A stretch of DNA of 34,371 nt from Rhizobium sp. 18055 (GCF_902706285.1 NZ_CACSKD010000024.1:1-34371), one strand, 5' to 3'; positions 24,508 to 33,426 are shown, counted from the first letter of the stretch. Made by a program: numbers and translations. Notes: generated by a model from the letters alone, not told the origin.

Positions 24508-25214
24508 CGAACGCGTCGCTTTCCCAGCACAGTTTACCCAACCGGGGCATCCTGCTCGACCGCAATGGCATCCGTGTATCGCCCATTGGTGCAAAGGCTT
24601 TTCTGCTCGAAGCGACCGGTGATTTCGATCTCCCCTCACAGCGGCGGATCTGGGCGCTGTCGAACGCGGTCGAACTTTGGGACGATGTTGCCGAAATCGT
24701 TCCCGGCATGACCAATCTTCTGGTGGTGCTCAAACAGACACCTGAAGAGCCTGAACGTCTGCTCGGGCGGCTTCTGGACGCCTGGGATCACGCCGAGAGC
24801 ATCGATCTTGCCGGCCGCACGATCGAGATAGAGGTGCGTTACGGTGGCGACCATGCCACCGATCTCAACGCCCTTTGCGACCTTTCGGGCCTGAGCGATC
24901 GCGAGGTCATCCGCATTCATCACGAGGGGATCTACCGGGTGTTTGCTCTCGGAAGCGCGCCCGGCTTCGGATACCTGCATGGGCTCGATCCACGCATCTA
25001 CATGCCGCGAAAGACCGTGCCGTCGCTCAACATGGCGAGAGGCTGCGTGACCATTGGTGGCATGCAGACGGGTGTCGCGGTTCTGACCGGGCCCAATGGT
25101 TGGAATTCCATCGGTTTTGCCGAATTGCAGATGTTTGACCCGCTGTCTGCGACGCCTGCCATCATGGCGCCGGGCGACACGGTGCGCTTTATTCCCGTGA
25201 GTATCGAACTATGA
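24504..25214 (+). CDS. KipI/PxpB-like carboxyltransferase subunit (allophanate-hydrolase subunit 1 family)
   Basis: The 236-residue protein has the family landmarks IPGMTN-like (VPGMTNLLV), APGFGYLHGLDPR, PRKTVPS, GCVTIGGMQTGV and PGDTVRF. In 5-oxoprolinase this is subunit PxpB; in urea carboxylase the same fold forms half of the carboxyltransferase. Several consensus positions differ from E. coli PxpB: PYLGSL is GYLHGL, and the following segment is changed. This suggests another substrate. It is translationally coupled to both neighbours by ATGA overlaps. Confidence 0.87.
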   Translation: MTNASLSQHSLPNRGILLDRNGIRVSPIGAKAFLLEATGDFDLPSQRRIWALSNAVELWDDVAEIVPGMTNLLVVLKQTPEEPERLLGRLLDAWDHAESIDLAGRTIEIEVRYGGDHATDLNALCDLSGLSDREVIRIHHEGIYRVFALGSAPGFGYLHGLDPRIYMPRKTVPSLNMARGCVTIGGMQTGVAVLTGPNGWNSIGFAELQMFDPLSATPAIMAPGDTVRFIPVSIEL

Positions 25215-26203
25215 TCGAGATCATTCAGGCCAGCCCCTTCAACACCGTTCAGGATCTTGGTCGTCCGGGCTTTCGCAATATCGGCGTCACGACCAGTGGC
25301 GCCATGGATCCGTTCGGATTGAAGATCGGCAACCTGCTGGCTGGCAATGAGGTGGACGCAGCTGCCATTGAGGTCCAGACCTATCCGTTCCGTCTGCGCT
25401 TTTCCAAGCGGCTGGATTTTGCCGTGACCGGTGCGGATTGTGGCGCGACGCTGGATGGTGTCGGCCTCTTGCCGTGGTGTGCCTATGCCGCCGAGGCGGG
25501 ACAAGTGCTGGAACTGGGGCAGCCTCGCACGGCCTCACGCGCCTATGTCTGCGTGGCGGGTGGTATTGATGTCGCAGCGGTGATGGGTTCCCGTGCCACG
25601 TCCCTGCGTGGCGCCTTCGGCGGAAATGGCGGTCGCTTTCTGCTTGCCGGCGACCGACTTGAGGTCGGCGCGGCACCTTTGCTGGATTTGCCAGCGAACG
25701 GACTTGCCGTGGTGGATCCCGCGTTCGCGTTGGCCGATGTGTTTCCGCTGTCCGAGGACGGGACGGTGCTGATCCGTGCGCTGCCGGCCGGTGAACACGA
25801 CCTGTTCGGCGGCGATGCCGAGCGTTTCTGGACCCAGACCTGGAAGATTTCGACGCAAAGCGATCGAACCGGCTATCGCCTTTCCGGTGATCCGATCAGG
25901 CCGACGGTGCCGGTGGAAATGCGCTCGCATGGTGTTGTTCCGGGCGTCGTGCAAGTGCCGCCAAGCGGCGAGCCGATCGTGCAGATGAGCGATGCCAATA
26001 CAGCGGGCGGTTATCCCAAGATCGCCGGCGTTATCGACGCCGACCTTTGGCGCCTAGGGCAGGCGCGCATCGGCAGTCGTTTCCGTTTCGTGCGCAGTAC
26101 GCATCGCGAGGCCCTCGAAATCGAAAAGGCTATGGCGCACTTCCTCGACGATGTGCGCCGGACATCGCAGACGGTGAAACGCGCCCTTAAGGCGATGGCC
26201 TGA
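25211..26203 (+). CDS. KipA/PxpC-like biotin-dependent carboxyltransferase subunit
   Basis: The 330-residue protein has the family start FNTVQDLGRPGFRNIGVTTSGAMD, then VCVAGGIDV, the substrate-site segment SDRTGYRLSG and the late PIVQMSDANTAGGYPKIAGV, all typical of KipA/PxpC. With the KipI-like neighbour it forms the carboxyltransferase of urea-carboxylase-type enzymes. Here it is encoded with a real biotin carboxylase and carrier, which favours a true biotin-dependent reaction over the biotin-free PxpABC 5-oxoprolinase. Start overlaps the upstream stop (ATGA). Confidence 0.88.
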   Translation: MIEIIQASPFNTVQDLGRPGFRNIGVTTSGAMDPFGLKIGNLLAGNEVDAAAIEVQTYPFRLRFSKRLDFAVTGADCGATLDGVGLLPWCAYAAEAGQVLELGQPRTASRAYVCVAGGIDVAAVMGSRATSLRGAFGGNGGRFLLAGDRLEVGAAPLLDLPANGLAVVDPAFALADVFPLSEDGTVLIRALPAGEHDLFGGDAERFWTQTWKISTQSDRTGYRLSGDPIRPTVPVEMRSHGVVPGVVQVPPSGEPIVQMSDANTAGGYPKIAGVIDADLWRLGQARIGSRFRFVRSTHREALEIEKAMAHFLDDVRRTSQTVKRALKAMA

Positions 26204-26239
26204 CGGGTACGTCCGGATGACAGGCAAAGGGAGTTTTCG

Positions 26240-27007
26240 ATGAAGATAGATCTGAATTCCGACATGGGCGAGGGTTTCGGTCCCTACCGCCTGTGTGACG
26301 ACGAGGCGATGATGAAGGTCGTTTCCTCCGCCAATATTGCTTGCGGATTCCATGGCGGCGACCCGGACACGATGGCGCGCATGGTGCGGCTTGCCAAGGC
26401 GAACGGCGTCGGCATCGGCGCGCATCCCGGTCTGCCGGATCGTGCCGGGTTCGGGCGTCGCGAAATTCCCTATTCCGCCGACGAACTGCGCCAGCAAATG
26501 CTCTACCAACTGGGCGCCCTGAAGGCCATTGCCCGATCGGAGGGCCAGCACGTTGCCCATTTTAGTTTCCACGCGGCCATGGGCAATATGGTCAACCGCG
26601 ATCCACAGCTGGCCGACCTGATGATGGACGCGATCCGCACGGTTGATCCCGACCTCATCGTTTTTGTTATGCCGGGGAGCGGGATCGAAAATGCCGCCAA
26701 ACGCGCAAAGCTGAAAACGCTGGCACTTTTCCTCGCCGATCGAGCCTATGACGCGCAAGGTCGTCTTGTTGCGCGTGGACAACCCGGTGCTCTTGTCAAG
26801 GAAGAAACGGATGTGCGCGCCAGGGTGCGGCAGTTCCTGCACGATGGAACGGTGACCACCATTGATGGCGCCACCATTGCCATGCCGGCCCGCTCCATCC
26901 TGGTCCATAGCGACACGACCGGTTCGCTGGAACTTGCCCGCATCGTCCGTAGCGAAATCGAGGCGTCTGGCGGCAGCCTTGCCCCGGCCTCGGATATCGC
27001 GGCCTGA
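26240..27007 (+). CDS. LamB/YcsF-family hydrolase, divergent from 5-oxoprolinase PxpA
   Basis: The 255-residue protein shows the family skeleton: IDLNSDMGEGFG, ANIACGFHGGD, GAHPGLPDRAGFGRR and FLADRAY. In PxpA the next motif is HVKPHGMLYN; here residues 107-116 read HFSFHAAMGN, retaining only the histidines and the final Asn. HGD near the C-terminus is HSD. These changes lie at the presumed active site, so a substrate other than 5-oxoproline is likely. It follows the KipA-like gene by 36 bases with a good ribosome site (AAAGGGAG) and would supply the hydrolytic step after carboxylation. Confidence 0.85.
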   Translation: MKIDLNSDMGEGFGPYRLCDDEAMMKVVSSANIACGFHGGDPDTMARMVRLAKANGVGIGAHPGLPDRAGFGRREIPYSADELRQQMLYQLGALKAIARSEGQHVAHFSFHAAMGNMVNRDPQLADLMMDAIRTVDPDLIVFVMPGSGIENAAKRAKLKTLALFLADRAYDAQGRLVARGQPGALVKEETDVRARVRQFLHDGTVTTIDGATIAMPARSILVHSDTTGSLELARIVRSEIEASGGSLAPASDIAA

Positions 27008-27061
27008 CCGCAGGCGGAAAACCACACAGATCATCAATTCTGACCATTGAAAGAACTGACC

Positions 27062-28264
27062 ATGCCAACCATTGCCGACCGATTGAAGAATGTCTCGATT
27101 TCCGCGTCAGCCGCGATGACCCAGCGTGCCCGCGAACTTGCGGCCCAGGGCATCAAGGTCGTCAGCATGTCGTCTGGCGAGCCGGATTTCCCGACGCCGG
27201 CCCATGCCATAGAGGCGGCGCATGCCGCAGCGCTTGCCGGCGACACCAAATATCCGACCATGGACGGTACGCCGGCGATGAAGGCGGCGATCGTCAGAAA
27301 GTTCAAACGCGAAAACAATCTCGATTACGAGCCCAGCCAGATCGTCGTATCGGGTGGTGGCAAGCAGGTGATCTTCAACGCCATTCTCGCCACCTGCAAT
27401 CCCGGTGACGAAGTCGTCATTCCAGCACCTTCCTGGGTCAGCTATGCCGATATCGTCAAGTTTGCTGGCGGTATTCCGGTCGCTGTACCATGCCATGAAG
27501 CAGCCGGCTTCAAGCTGCGTGCCGAAGATCTGGAAGCTGCGATCACGCCGCGCACCAAATGGCTGTTCCTCAATTTCCCGAACAATCCGACGGGCGCTGC
27601 CTGCTCGCGTGCGGACATGGCGGCAATAGCCGAAGTGATGCTGCGTCATCCGCATGTCTGGATCCTGACCGACGACATCTACGAACACCTAGTCTATGAC
27701 GGCTTCGAATTCTGCACGATTGCCGAGGTTGAACCGCGCCTCTACGACCGCGTGCTGACCATGAACGGTGTTTCCAAGGCTTATGCCATGACCGGCTGGC
27801 GCCTTGGTTATTGTGGCGGCCCGAAGGGTCTGATCGCCGCGATCAGCAACGTCAACGGTCAAAACAGTGGTGGCACTTCGACCCTGACCCAGGCAGCTGC
27901 CGTCGCAGCGCTTGATGGTCCGCAGGATCTGCTCAAGGAACGTGCGGCCATCTACAAGATCCGTCGTGATTTCGTGCTCGGGAGGCTGTCCGAGATCGAC
28001 GGTATTCGCGCGCACCGACCAGAAGGCGCATTCTACATCTTCCCCAACATCAGCGACCTGATTGGCAAGACCACCAAGGGCGGCCGCAAGATCGAATCCG
28101 ACGTCGATTTTGTCATGGGTCTGGTCGAGGAGCACCATGTCGCGACGGTTCAGGGCGCCGCTTACGGCATGAGCCCCTATTTCCGCATCTCCTATGCAAC
28201 GAGCATGGAAATGCTGAAGGAGGGATGCAGTCGCATCGCCCAGTATTGCAAGGACATGAGGTAA
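27062..28264 (+). CDS. Class I/II PLP-dependent aminotransferase (AspC-like)
   Basis: The 400-residue protein is full length for the aspartate-aminotransferase fold type I. Visible are the NFPNNPTGA motif, the PLP aspartate in LTDDIYEHL, Lys239 in NGVSKAYAMTGWRLGY as the Schiff-base lysine, and the substrate-carboxylate arginine in YFRISYA. The ATG at 27062 is chosen over a TTG at 27047. It is 54 bases after the LamB/YcsF gene. In this cluster it probably converts the ring-opened amino acid to a 2-oxo acid; donor and acceptor are unknown. Confidence 0.87.
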   Translation: MPTIADRLKNVSISASAAMTQRARELAAQGIKVVSMSSGEPDFPTPAHAIEAAHAAALAGDTKYPTMDGTPAMKAAIVRKFKRENNLDYEPSQIVVSGGGKQVIFNAILATCNPGDEVVIPAPSWVSYADIVKFAGGIPVAVPCHEAAGFKLRAEDLEAAITPRTKWLFLNFPNNPTGAACSRADMAAIAEVMLRHPHVWILTDDIYEHLVYDGFEFCTIAEVEPRLYDRVLTMNGVSKAYAMTGWRLGYCGGPKGLIAAISNVNGQNSGGTSTLTQAAAVAALDGPQDLLKERAAIYKIRRDFVLGRLSEIDGIRAHRPEGAFYIFPNISDLIGKTTKGGRKIESDVDFVMGLVEEHHVATVQGAAYGMSPYFRISYATSMEMLKEGCSRIAQYCKDMR

Positions 28265-28302
28265 ACGAAACGCCCCTTTTCGGAGAGGTTTTCATTTGGT
28301 GA

Positions 28303-29208
28303 TCACGCCTTCAATCGCGCGGTCAGTTCGAGGAGGATGTCCTTGACCGCAACGGCTGGCTCGGAAAGTGGCGTCTGATCGGACACGCAAAACGACAGTG
28401 TTTCCTCGATGCGTGGCGAAACCGGGCGACAGACGAGCGCTTCGCTGGATTCGGCGATCAGCCGGTCTGCGATGGCTTTCGGCATGATCGTTGCGCCAAG
28501 CCCGCGATCGACAGCACGGCTGAGCGTGCGCACGATCTCGACTTCCGCGACCACTTTGAGGTTTGTCTTCGTGCGGCTGAAGGCCGTTTCGACCGCGCGC
28601 CTGACGAAATTATAGGCTGGCGGCATCAGCAGTGGCAGGCCGTCCAGCGCGGAGATTTGCACTGGCGCGTCGTCAGCTTCGATCGCGAACTCCCGATGCG
28701 CCACCAAGAAGAAATCCTCCTTCAGCAGCGGTTCGAAACGCACGCCTTTAATCGGTCCGATGCCGTGGATCAGCGCCATTTCCATCCGCCCGGTCATGAG
28801 CATCTGGCTATAGGTCTGACCGACGCTCTCGGTCAGGTGCAACAGAATGCCGGGATGCCTTTTGCGTGTCTCAGCAAGAAGATCCACGGAAAGGGTTGCG
28901 GCGCTGCTGAACGGCACGAGCCCGACGGACACGCGGCCGGCCAGTGAATTTCCGGCGGCCGAGGCATCGGCCTGGGCTTGTTCCATCTGCCGGAGGATGA
29001 TCTGGGCATGTCGATAGACGGCTTGGCCGGCGTCGGTCATTGTCACGCCCTGCTGGCTGCGGATGAGCAACTTTTGTCCGAAATGTTCTTCTAGCGCTGC
29101 AAGCTGCTGGCTGAGCGCCGGTTGTGCCAGATGCAGGATGTCGGCAGCGCGCGTGATGCTGCCGCTGTCGACGATGACGATGAAGGATTTGAGGCGCCGA
29201 GTATCCAT
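28303..29208 (-). CDS. LysR-family transcriptional regulator
   Basis: The 301-residue protein, from the ATG at 29208, has an N-terminal HTH (DTRRLKSFIVIVDSGSITRAADILHLAQPALSQQ) and an effector-binding domain of the Nac/CynR type. A TTG at 29217 is an alternative start. It converges on the aminotransferase gene and diverges from the dehydrogenase-transporter operon, so it lies in the middle of the catabolic cluster and probably controls at least the rightward genes in response to the transported substrate. Confidence 0.88.
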   Translation of the reverse strand: MDTRRLKSFIVIVDSGSITRAADILHLAQPALSQQLAALEEHFGQKLLIRSQQGVTMTDAGQAVYRHAQIILRQMEQAQADASAAGNSLAGRVSVGLVPFSSAATLSVDLLAETRKRHPGILLHLTESVGQTYSQMLMTGRMEMALIHGIGPIKGVRFEPLLKEDFFLVAHREFAIEADDAPVQISALDGLPLLMPPAYNFVRRAVETAFSRTKTNLKVVAEVEIVRTLSRAVDRGLGATIMPKAIADRLIAESSEALVCRPVSPRIEETLSFCVSDQTPLSEPAVAVKDILLELTARLKA

Positions 29209-29439
29209 GTCAGTCAATGCTACCTGTGCTGAGCCTATAATCCGGACGGCTTCTATGCGGTGTCAAGGGCCCGTCGGCTGCGCAGCTGAGAAAGCTTAGC
29301 TGATTGATTTGTAAGGTGCAAATGACAAAGTCGGCTATTTCATCAACCCTCCATAACGGTTGCTTATTAGCCCAAAAGTAATCGGTCTTAGGCAAGTCAA
29401 AAAAGCTTCGCTAGTCTCGGGCTAACAAAGGGGATCGAC
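29209..29439. promoter_or_regulatory. Divergent promoter region between LysR gene and the SDR-transporter operon
   Basis: This 231-base region is AT-richer towards its right half. It should hold both promoters and the LysR operator. AAAGGGG at 29428-29434 is the ribosome site of the dehydrogenase. I could not single out a convincing operator dyad. Confidence 0.45.
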
Positions 29440-30216
29440 ATGCCATTTTCCGATTACAAGACTGCTCTGGTAACCGGCGCTTCGTCGGGGATTGGTGCGG
29501 CGGTCGTTGAACGCCTCTGCCGTGAAGGGCTTGAAGTCCATGCCGTCGCCCGCAGCGTCGAGCCGCTACAAGCTCTTGCCGAGCGCACCGGTTGTATCGC
29601 CCATGCAATCGACGTCACGGACCGGGGAGCGCTTGGCGAACTGACAAGCAAGGTCCAGTTCGACGTCCTCATCAACAATGCCGGCGTCGATCGTCCGAAG
29701 AAATTCCTCGAAGCGGAAGAGGGCGATATCGACCTGCTGATCGACGTCAACCTGCGCGCCGTGCTGCATCTGTGCCGGATGGTCGTACCGGGAATGGTTG
29801 GGCGCGACCGTGGTCATGTCGTCAACATTTCGTCGATTGCCGGCAATTACAATTTCGGCGGCAATTCCACCTATCATGCGGTCAAGGCTGGCGTCGCCAT
29901 GCTGTCGAACCAGCTGCGCATCGATGCTTTCGGCAAGCGCGTGCGGGTCACGGAGATCTGCCCCGGCCGCGTGGCGACAGATATCTTCAATCATGTCCAC
30001 GGCAATGACCCGTCGATCCGCGAACGTTTCATCGATGGTTTCGAATTGCCGCAGGCTTCCGACATCGCCGACGCGATCGCCTATGTGATCGCCGCGCCGG
30101 TTGCGGTGAACATAGGTCATATGGAAATCACCCCGACGCTGCAAGTCATGGGTGGCCTGCAAACCGCCAAGCCAGAGGCGCCCGCCGCCAACGCTCCCGA
30201 AGGGACGAAGCGGTGA
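29440..30216 (+). CDS. Short-chain dehydrogenase/reductase
   Basis: The 258-residue SDR has TGASSGIG (residues 12-19), NNAG, the catalytic Ser in NISSIAG and the Tyr/Lys pair in YHAVK. The C-terminal tail (PEAPAANAPEGTKR) is unusually long and Pro/Ala-rich. It resembles SDRs of the YdfG/serine-dehydrogenase type, which oxidise hydroxy acids or hydroxy amino acids, but the substrate cannot be named. It overlaps the next gene (GTGA) and so is coupled to the transporter. In the proposed pathway it could oxidise a side-chain hydroxyl or reduce an aldehyde product. Confidence 0.85.
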   Translation: MPFSDYKTALVTGASSGIGAAVVERLCREGLEVHAVARSVEPLQALAERTGCIAHAIDVTDRGALGELTSKVQFDVLINNAGVDRPKKFLEAEEGDIDLLIDVNLRAVLHLCRMVVPGMVGRDRGHVVNISSIAGNYNFGGNSTYHAVKAGVAMLSNQLRIDAFGKRVRVTEICPGRVATDIFNHVHGNDPSIRERFIDGFELPQASDIADAIAYVIAAPVAVNIGHMEITPTLQVMGGLQTAKPEAPAANAPEGTKR

Positions 30217-30920
30217 ACGGCTTCGATCTTTCGGCGATCCTCAACAATCCGGAATATGTCGGTTTGTTGCTGCACGGCATTGAGATGACCTTCGTCATCT
30301 TCGCCGGCTCCTGGCTTCTGGCGATGACGCTGGCCGTTCTGCTTCTGTCTTTGCGTGTGTCGCCGCTTCGCTTCGGCGAACCGCTTGTCGCTGCCTATGT
30401 CTCCTATCACCGCAACGTGCCGACACTGGTACAGCTGATGCTCTGGTATTTCGGCATTTTCACGCTGATGCCTCAGGGTTTGTCCGATTGGCTGGCGAAC
30501 CACAATGCCGAAACCATATTCGCCGTCATCGGTCTCGGCCTCTGTCAGGCGGCCTATTTCAGCGAGGATCTTCGGTCCGGCCTGCGCTCGGTTAGTGCAG
30601 GTCAGATGGAAGCGGCGCAGGCGCTGGGACACGGCTACATCTCGGCAATGCGCTTCGTGATCATGCCGCAAGGCGTGCGCAATGCGCTGCCGCCGCTGAT
30701 CAACCACACGGTCTCACTTTTCAAGAACAGCAGTCTCGCGATCGTCATTGGTGCGCCCGAGCTGACCCATGCGATCAAGGAAATCGAAAACATCAGTTTC
30801 CGCACATTCGAGATCTACCTGGTCGGCACAGTCACCTACCTGTTCTTCTCGCTGATCATCATGGGGGTCGGTGCCTACCTGTCGCGGCGAACCGATCCGG
30901 CGCGGAGGGCACGCGCATGA
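30213..30920 (+). CDS. Polar amino acid ABC transporter permease 1 (HisM/GlnP family)
   Basis: The 235-residue inner-membrane protein begins with GTG overlapping the SDR stop. It has about five helices and the His/Glu/Gln/Arg/opine-type permease motif SVSAGQMEAAQALGHGYISAMRFVIMPQ-like segment near residues 130-157, the ATPase-contact loop. With its homologue downstream it forms the channel of an amino-acid importer. Confidence 0.88.
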   Translation: MNGFDLSAILNNPEYVGLLLHGIEMTFVIFAGSWLLAMTLAVLLLSLRVSPLRFGEPLVAAYVSYHRNVPTLVQLMLWYFGIFTLMPQGLSDWLANHNAETIFAVIGLGLCQAAYFSEDLRSGLRSVSAGQMEAAQALGHGYISAMRFVIMPQGVRNALPPLINHTVSLFKNSSLAIVIGAPELTHAIKEIENISFRTFEIYLVGTVTYLFFSLIIMGVGAYLSRRTDPARRARA

Positions 30921-31675
30921 TCCAGGATTTCATCTCCATCATTCAGGACTACTGGCTGCTGCTGCTGATCGGCCAGTACCCGAACGGTCCTCTGGGCGGT
31001 CTCGCCAACACGCTGATCCTGTCGGCACTTGCCATCGCTCTTGCCTTCCCGGTCAGCATCATGATGGCGCTTGCCCGTCTTTCGAAATGGCGTTTGCTAC
31101 GCTGGCCGGTCACGGGAGTTGTCTATGTCACCCGCGGCGTGCCGCTGCTGATGCTCATCTTGTGGTGCTATTTCGTCATACCGCTCTGGACCGGTGCCGA
31201 TGTGCCGAGCTTCCTGATCATGCTTGTGACGCTGGTCATCTATCAGGGCGCTTTCCTGAGCGAGGTTGTGCGGGCCGGCATCGTTTCGCTGGGCCCCGGC
31301 CAGATGGAGGCCGCTAAGGCGCTCGGTCATGGCTATCTCGGCGCGATGCGCTTCGTCATCCTGCCGCAGGCGCTCTATAACATGATCCCGAGCATGATCT
31401 CCACCTTCGTGTCGACGATCAAGGACACCACGCTGGGCTATGTCATCAACGTGCCGGACCTGACCTTTGCTGCAAGCCAGGTTAACAACCAGCTGCTGAC
31501 TCAACCGTTCCAGGTCTTCCTCATCCTGGCCGTGGTTTATTACGTCATCTGCTGGAGCCTGACCTTCGCTGCCAACAGCCTTGAGCGACGCATTGCGCGC
31601 CGTCGTGCAGGGCCTCGCAACGCCCGCTTTCCAGTCGAGGCAGCGCCACTCAAAACCACCACGGAGCAGCTATGA
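30917..31675 (+). CDS. Polar amino acid ABC transporter permease 2 (HisQ/GlnP family)
   Basis: The 252-residue protein is homologous to permease 1, with the same loop (GPGQMEAAKALGHGYLGAMRF). It overlaps the previous and next genes by ATGA. Two-permease systems of this kind import glutamate, glutamine, opines or other polar amino acids. Confidence 0.88.
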   Translation: MIQDFISIIQDYWLLLLIGQYPNGPLGGLANTLILSALAIALAFPVSIMMALARLSKWRLLRWPVTGVVYVTRGVPLLMLILWCYFVIPLWTGADVPSFLIMLVTLVIYQGAFLSEVVRAGIVSLGPGQMEAAKALGHGYLGAMRFVILPQALYNMIPSMISTFVSTIKDTTLGYVINVPDLTFAASQVNNQLLTQPFQVFLILAVVYYVICWSLTFAANSLERRIARRRAGPRNARFPVEAAPLKTTTEQL

Positions 31676-32439
31676 ACACGTCGGTTCCCGAACAGCTGGA
31701 CACACAGGCGATCCGGATCTCCGACGTCTGCAAGAGTTACGGCGATTTTCCGGTATTGAAGAATATCAATGCTGAAGTTGCGCGCGGCGAAGTCGTGGTT
31801 ATCTGCGGGCCGTCCGGTTCCGGAAAGTCGACATTGATCCGCACGGTCAACCGGCTGGAAGAGATCAGCCGCGGCGGTATCACTTTCGAGGGCCAGAACA
31901 TCCATGCCGCGATGCGCGCCAGCGAATTGAACAAACTGCGCAGCCGCATCGGTTTCGTCTTCCAGAGCTTCAACCTGTTCCCGCATCTCTCCGTCGTCGA
32001 GAATGTCTCTATGTCGCCGATCCGGGTGAAGGGCCTGGCACCGGATGTCGCGCATGACAGGGCGTTGAAGCTGCTTGATCGCGTCGGCCTTGCCGACAAG
32101 GCCAAAGCCTATCCAGGCCAATTGTCCGGCGGCCAGCAGCAGCGTGTGGCAATCGCCCGCGCTCTGGCCATGGAGCCGCCGGTGATGCTGTTCGACGAGC
32201 CGACCAGCGCGCTCGACCCGGAAATGGTGGGCGAAGTGCTCAACGTCATGAAAAGCCTCGCAGCCGACGGCATGACCATGCTCTGTGTGACGCATGAAAT
32301 GGGATTTGCTCGCGATGTCGCCGACCGCATCTGGTTCATCGATGCCGGCGAAATCCTCGAGAGCGCACCACCCGAAGAGTTTTTCAAGAATCCACGCCAT
32401 CCGCGCGCACAGCGTTTTCTCGCTGACTTGCGGCACTGA
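31672..32439 (+). CDS. Polar amino acid ABC transporter ATP-binding protein (GlnQ/HisP family)
   Basis: The 255-residue ATPase has Walker A GPSGSGKS (46-53), signature LSGGQQQR (151-158) and Walker B plus D-loop FDEPTSALDP (174-183), the sequence typical of GlnQ/HisP-type ATPases. It is coupled to permease 2 by ATGA overlap and followed 39 bases later by its binding-protein gene. Confidence 0.9.
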   Translation: MNTSVPEQLDTQAIRISDVCKSYGDFPVLKNINAEVARGEVVVICGPSGSGKSTLIRTVNRLEEISRGGITFEGQNIHAAMRASELNKLRSRIGFVFQSFNLFPHLSVVENVSMSPIRVKGLAPDVAHDRALKLLDRVGLADKAKAYPGQLSGGQQQRVAIARALAMEPPVMLFDEPTSALDPEMVGEVLNVMKSLAADGMTMLCVTHEMGFARDVADRIWFIDAGEILESAPPEEFFKNPRHPRAQRFLADLRH

Positions 32440-32478
32440 CTGCCTTCACCATCACCATAACTATAACGGAGAACAGCA

Positions 32479-33315
32479 ATGAACTGGAAGTTTCTGACCC
32501 TCACCGTCGCACTTGCGGGCACAGCCGCGATCACGCCTGCCAAGGCCGATCAGCTTGCGGAGATCATGTCTGCCAAGACCCTGCGCTGCGCGACCTTTGC
32601 GGATGTACCGCCATTCGCCGCTCCGGATACGAAAACCCGTGAGATGGCCGGCTTCGACGTCGATCTCTGCAATGCCATCGCCAAGGAAATGGGCGTCAAG
32701 GCTGAAGTGAAGCCAGTTTCCGTCGAAGCCCGCGTTCCTGAAGTCAAGCTTGGCCGCGTCGACATCACTGTTGCCAACCTTGCCTACACGCAGAGCCGTG
32801 CAGAGCAGATCCAGTTCAGCGATCCCTACTATCTGGCCAAGGAAATGCTGATCGTGCCGGCCGCCGACGAAGGCAAGGCAAAGTCCGATTATGTCGGTCA
32901 GCGCATCGCCTCGGCCAAGGGCTCAACCTCGGAAATGTCGATCAAGCTCAACAAGTCCGAGCCGCTGACTTTCCAGGATACTGCATCGGCCTATCTCGCC
33001 GTTCAGCAGGGCAAGGCACGTGGTATGGTCGCCAACACGATGACGACCACCAAATTCGTCAACGAGTCGAAAAGCCGGGGCAAGGAAATGCGGATGATCC
33101 CGGAGCCGATGCTCTATCAGCCGATCGGCATTGGCATGCAGAAGGATCAGCCGGCTCTGACCGCGAAGGTCAACGAGATCCTGCGCAAGCTCGATGCCGA
33201 TGGCGAGATCAACAAAATCTGGGACAAGTGGCTTGGCCAGGACACAGAATACAAGATGACCCGCACCGACAAGGTTGTGCCTCTGTCCGAATTGAAGTTC
33301 GACCCGATCCCTTGA
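32479..33315 (+). CDS. Polar amino acid ABC transporter periplasmic binding protein (SBP_bac_3)
   Basis: The 278-residue protein has a signal peptide ending PAKA near residue 23. Its SBP_bac_3 landmarks are MAGFDVDLCNAIAKEMG, GRVDITVANLAYTQSRAEQIQFSDPYY and the KGSTSE segment. Ligands of this family are polar amino acids and their derivatives. The exact ligand is unknown and is the key to the pathway. GGAG precedes the ATG. A hairpin starts 5 bases after the stop. Confidence 0.88.
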   Translation: MNWKFLTLTVALAGTAAITPAKADQLAEIMSAKTLRCATFADVPPFAAPDTKTREMAGFDVDLCNAIAKEMGVKAEVKPVSVEARVPEVKLGRVDITVANLAYTQSRAEQIQFSDPYYLAKEMLIVPAADEGKAKSDYVGQRIASAKGSTSEMSIKLNKSEPLTFQDTASAYLAVQQGKARGMVANTMTTTKFVNESKSRGKEMRMIPEPMLYQPIGIGMQKDQPALTAKVNEILRKLDADGEINKIWDKWLGQDTEYKMTRTDKVVPLSELKFDPIP

Positions 33316-33319
33316 TCGC

Positions 33320-33342
33320 CTGACGCAGCATCCCTGCGTCAG
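33320..33342 (+). terminator. Stem-loop between the binding-protein and aldolase genes
   Basis: A perfect 9-base-pair stem (CTGACGCAG / CTGCGTCAG) with a CATCC loop lies directly after the binding-protein stop. There is no T-run on the plus strand, so it may act as an mRNA-stabilising or attenuating structure that makes the binding protein more abundant than the aldolase. Confidence 0.6.
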
Positions 33343-33426
33343 AACTTACTCAACAAAAAACAATAGAAACACCGGCGGCTGCAACCCCTGCCGCCGTACG
33401 GTTTCCCATGCCCCTGAGGAGGCTCC

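Noticed and set aside
26054..27037. A 327-codon open frame on the minus strand
   Set aside because: It is antisense to the LamB/YcsF gene and the end of the KipA-like gene, both well supported by motifs.
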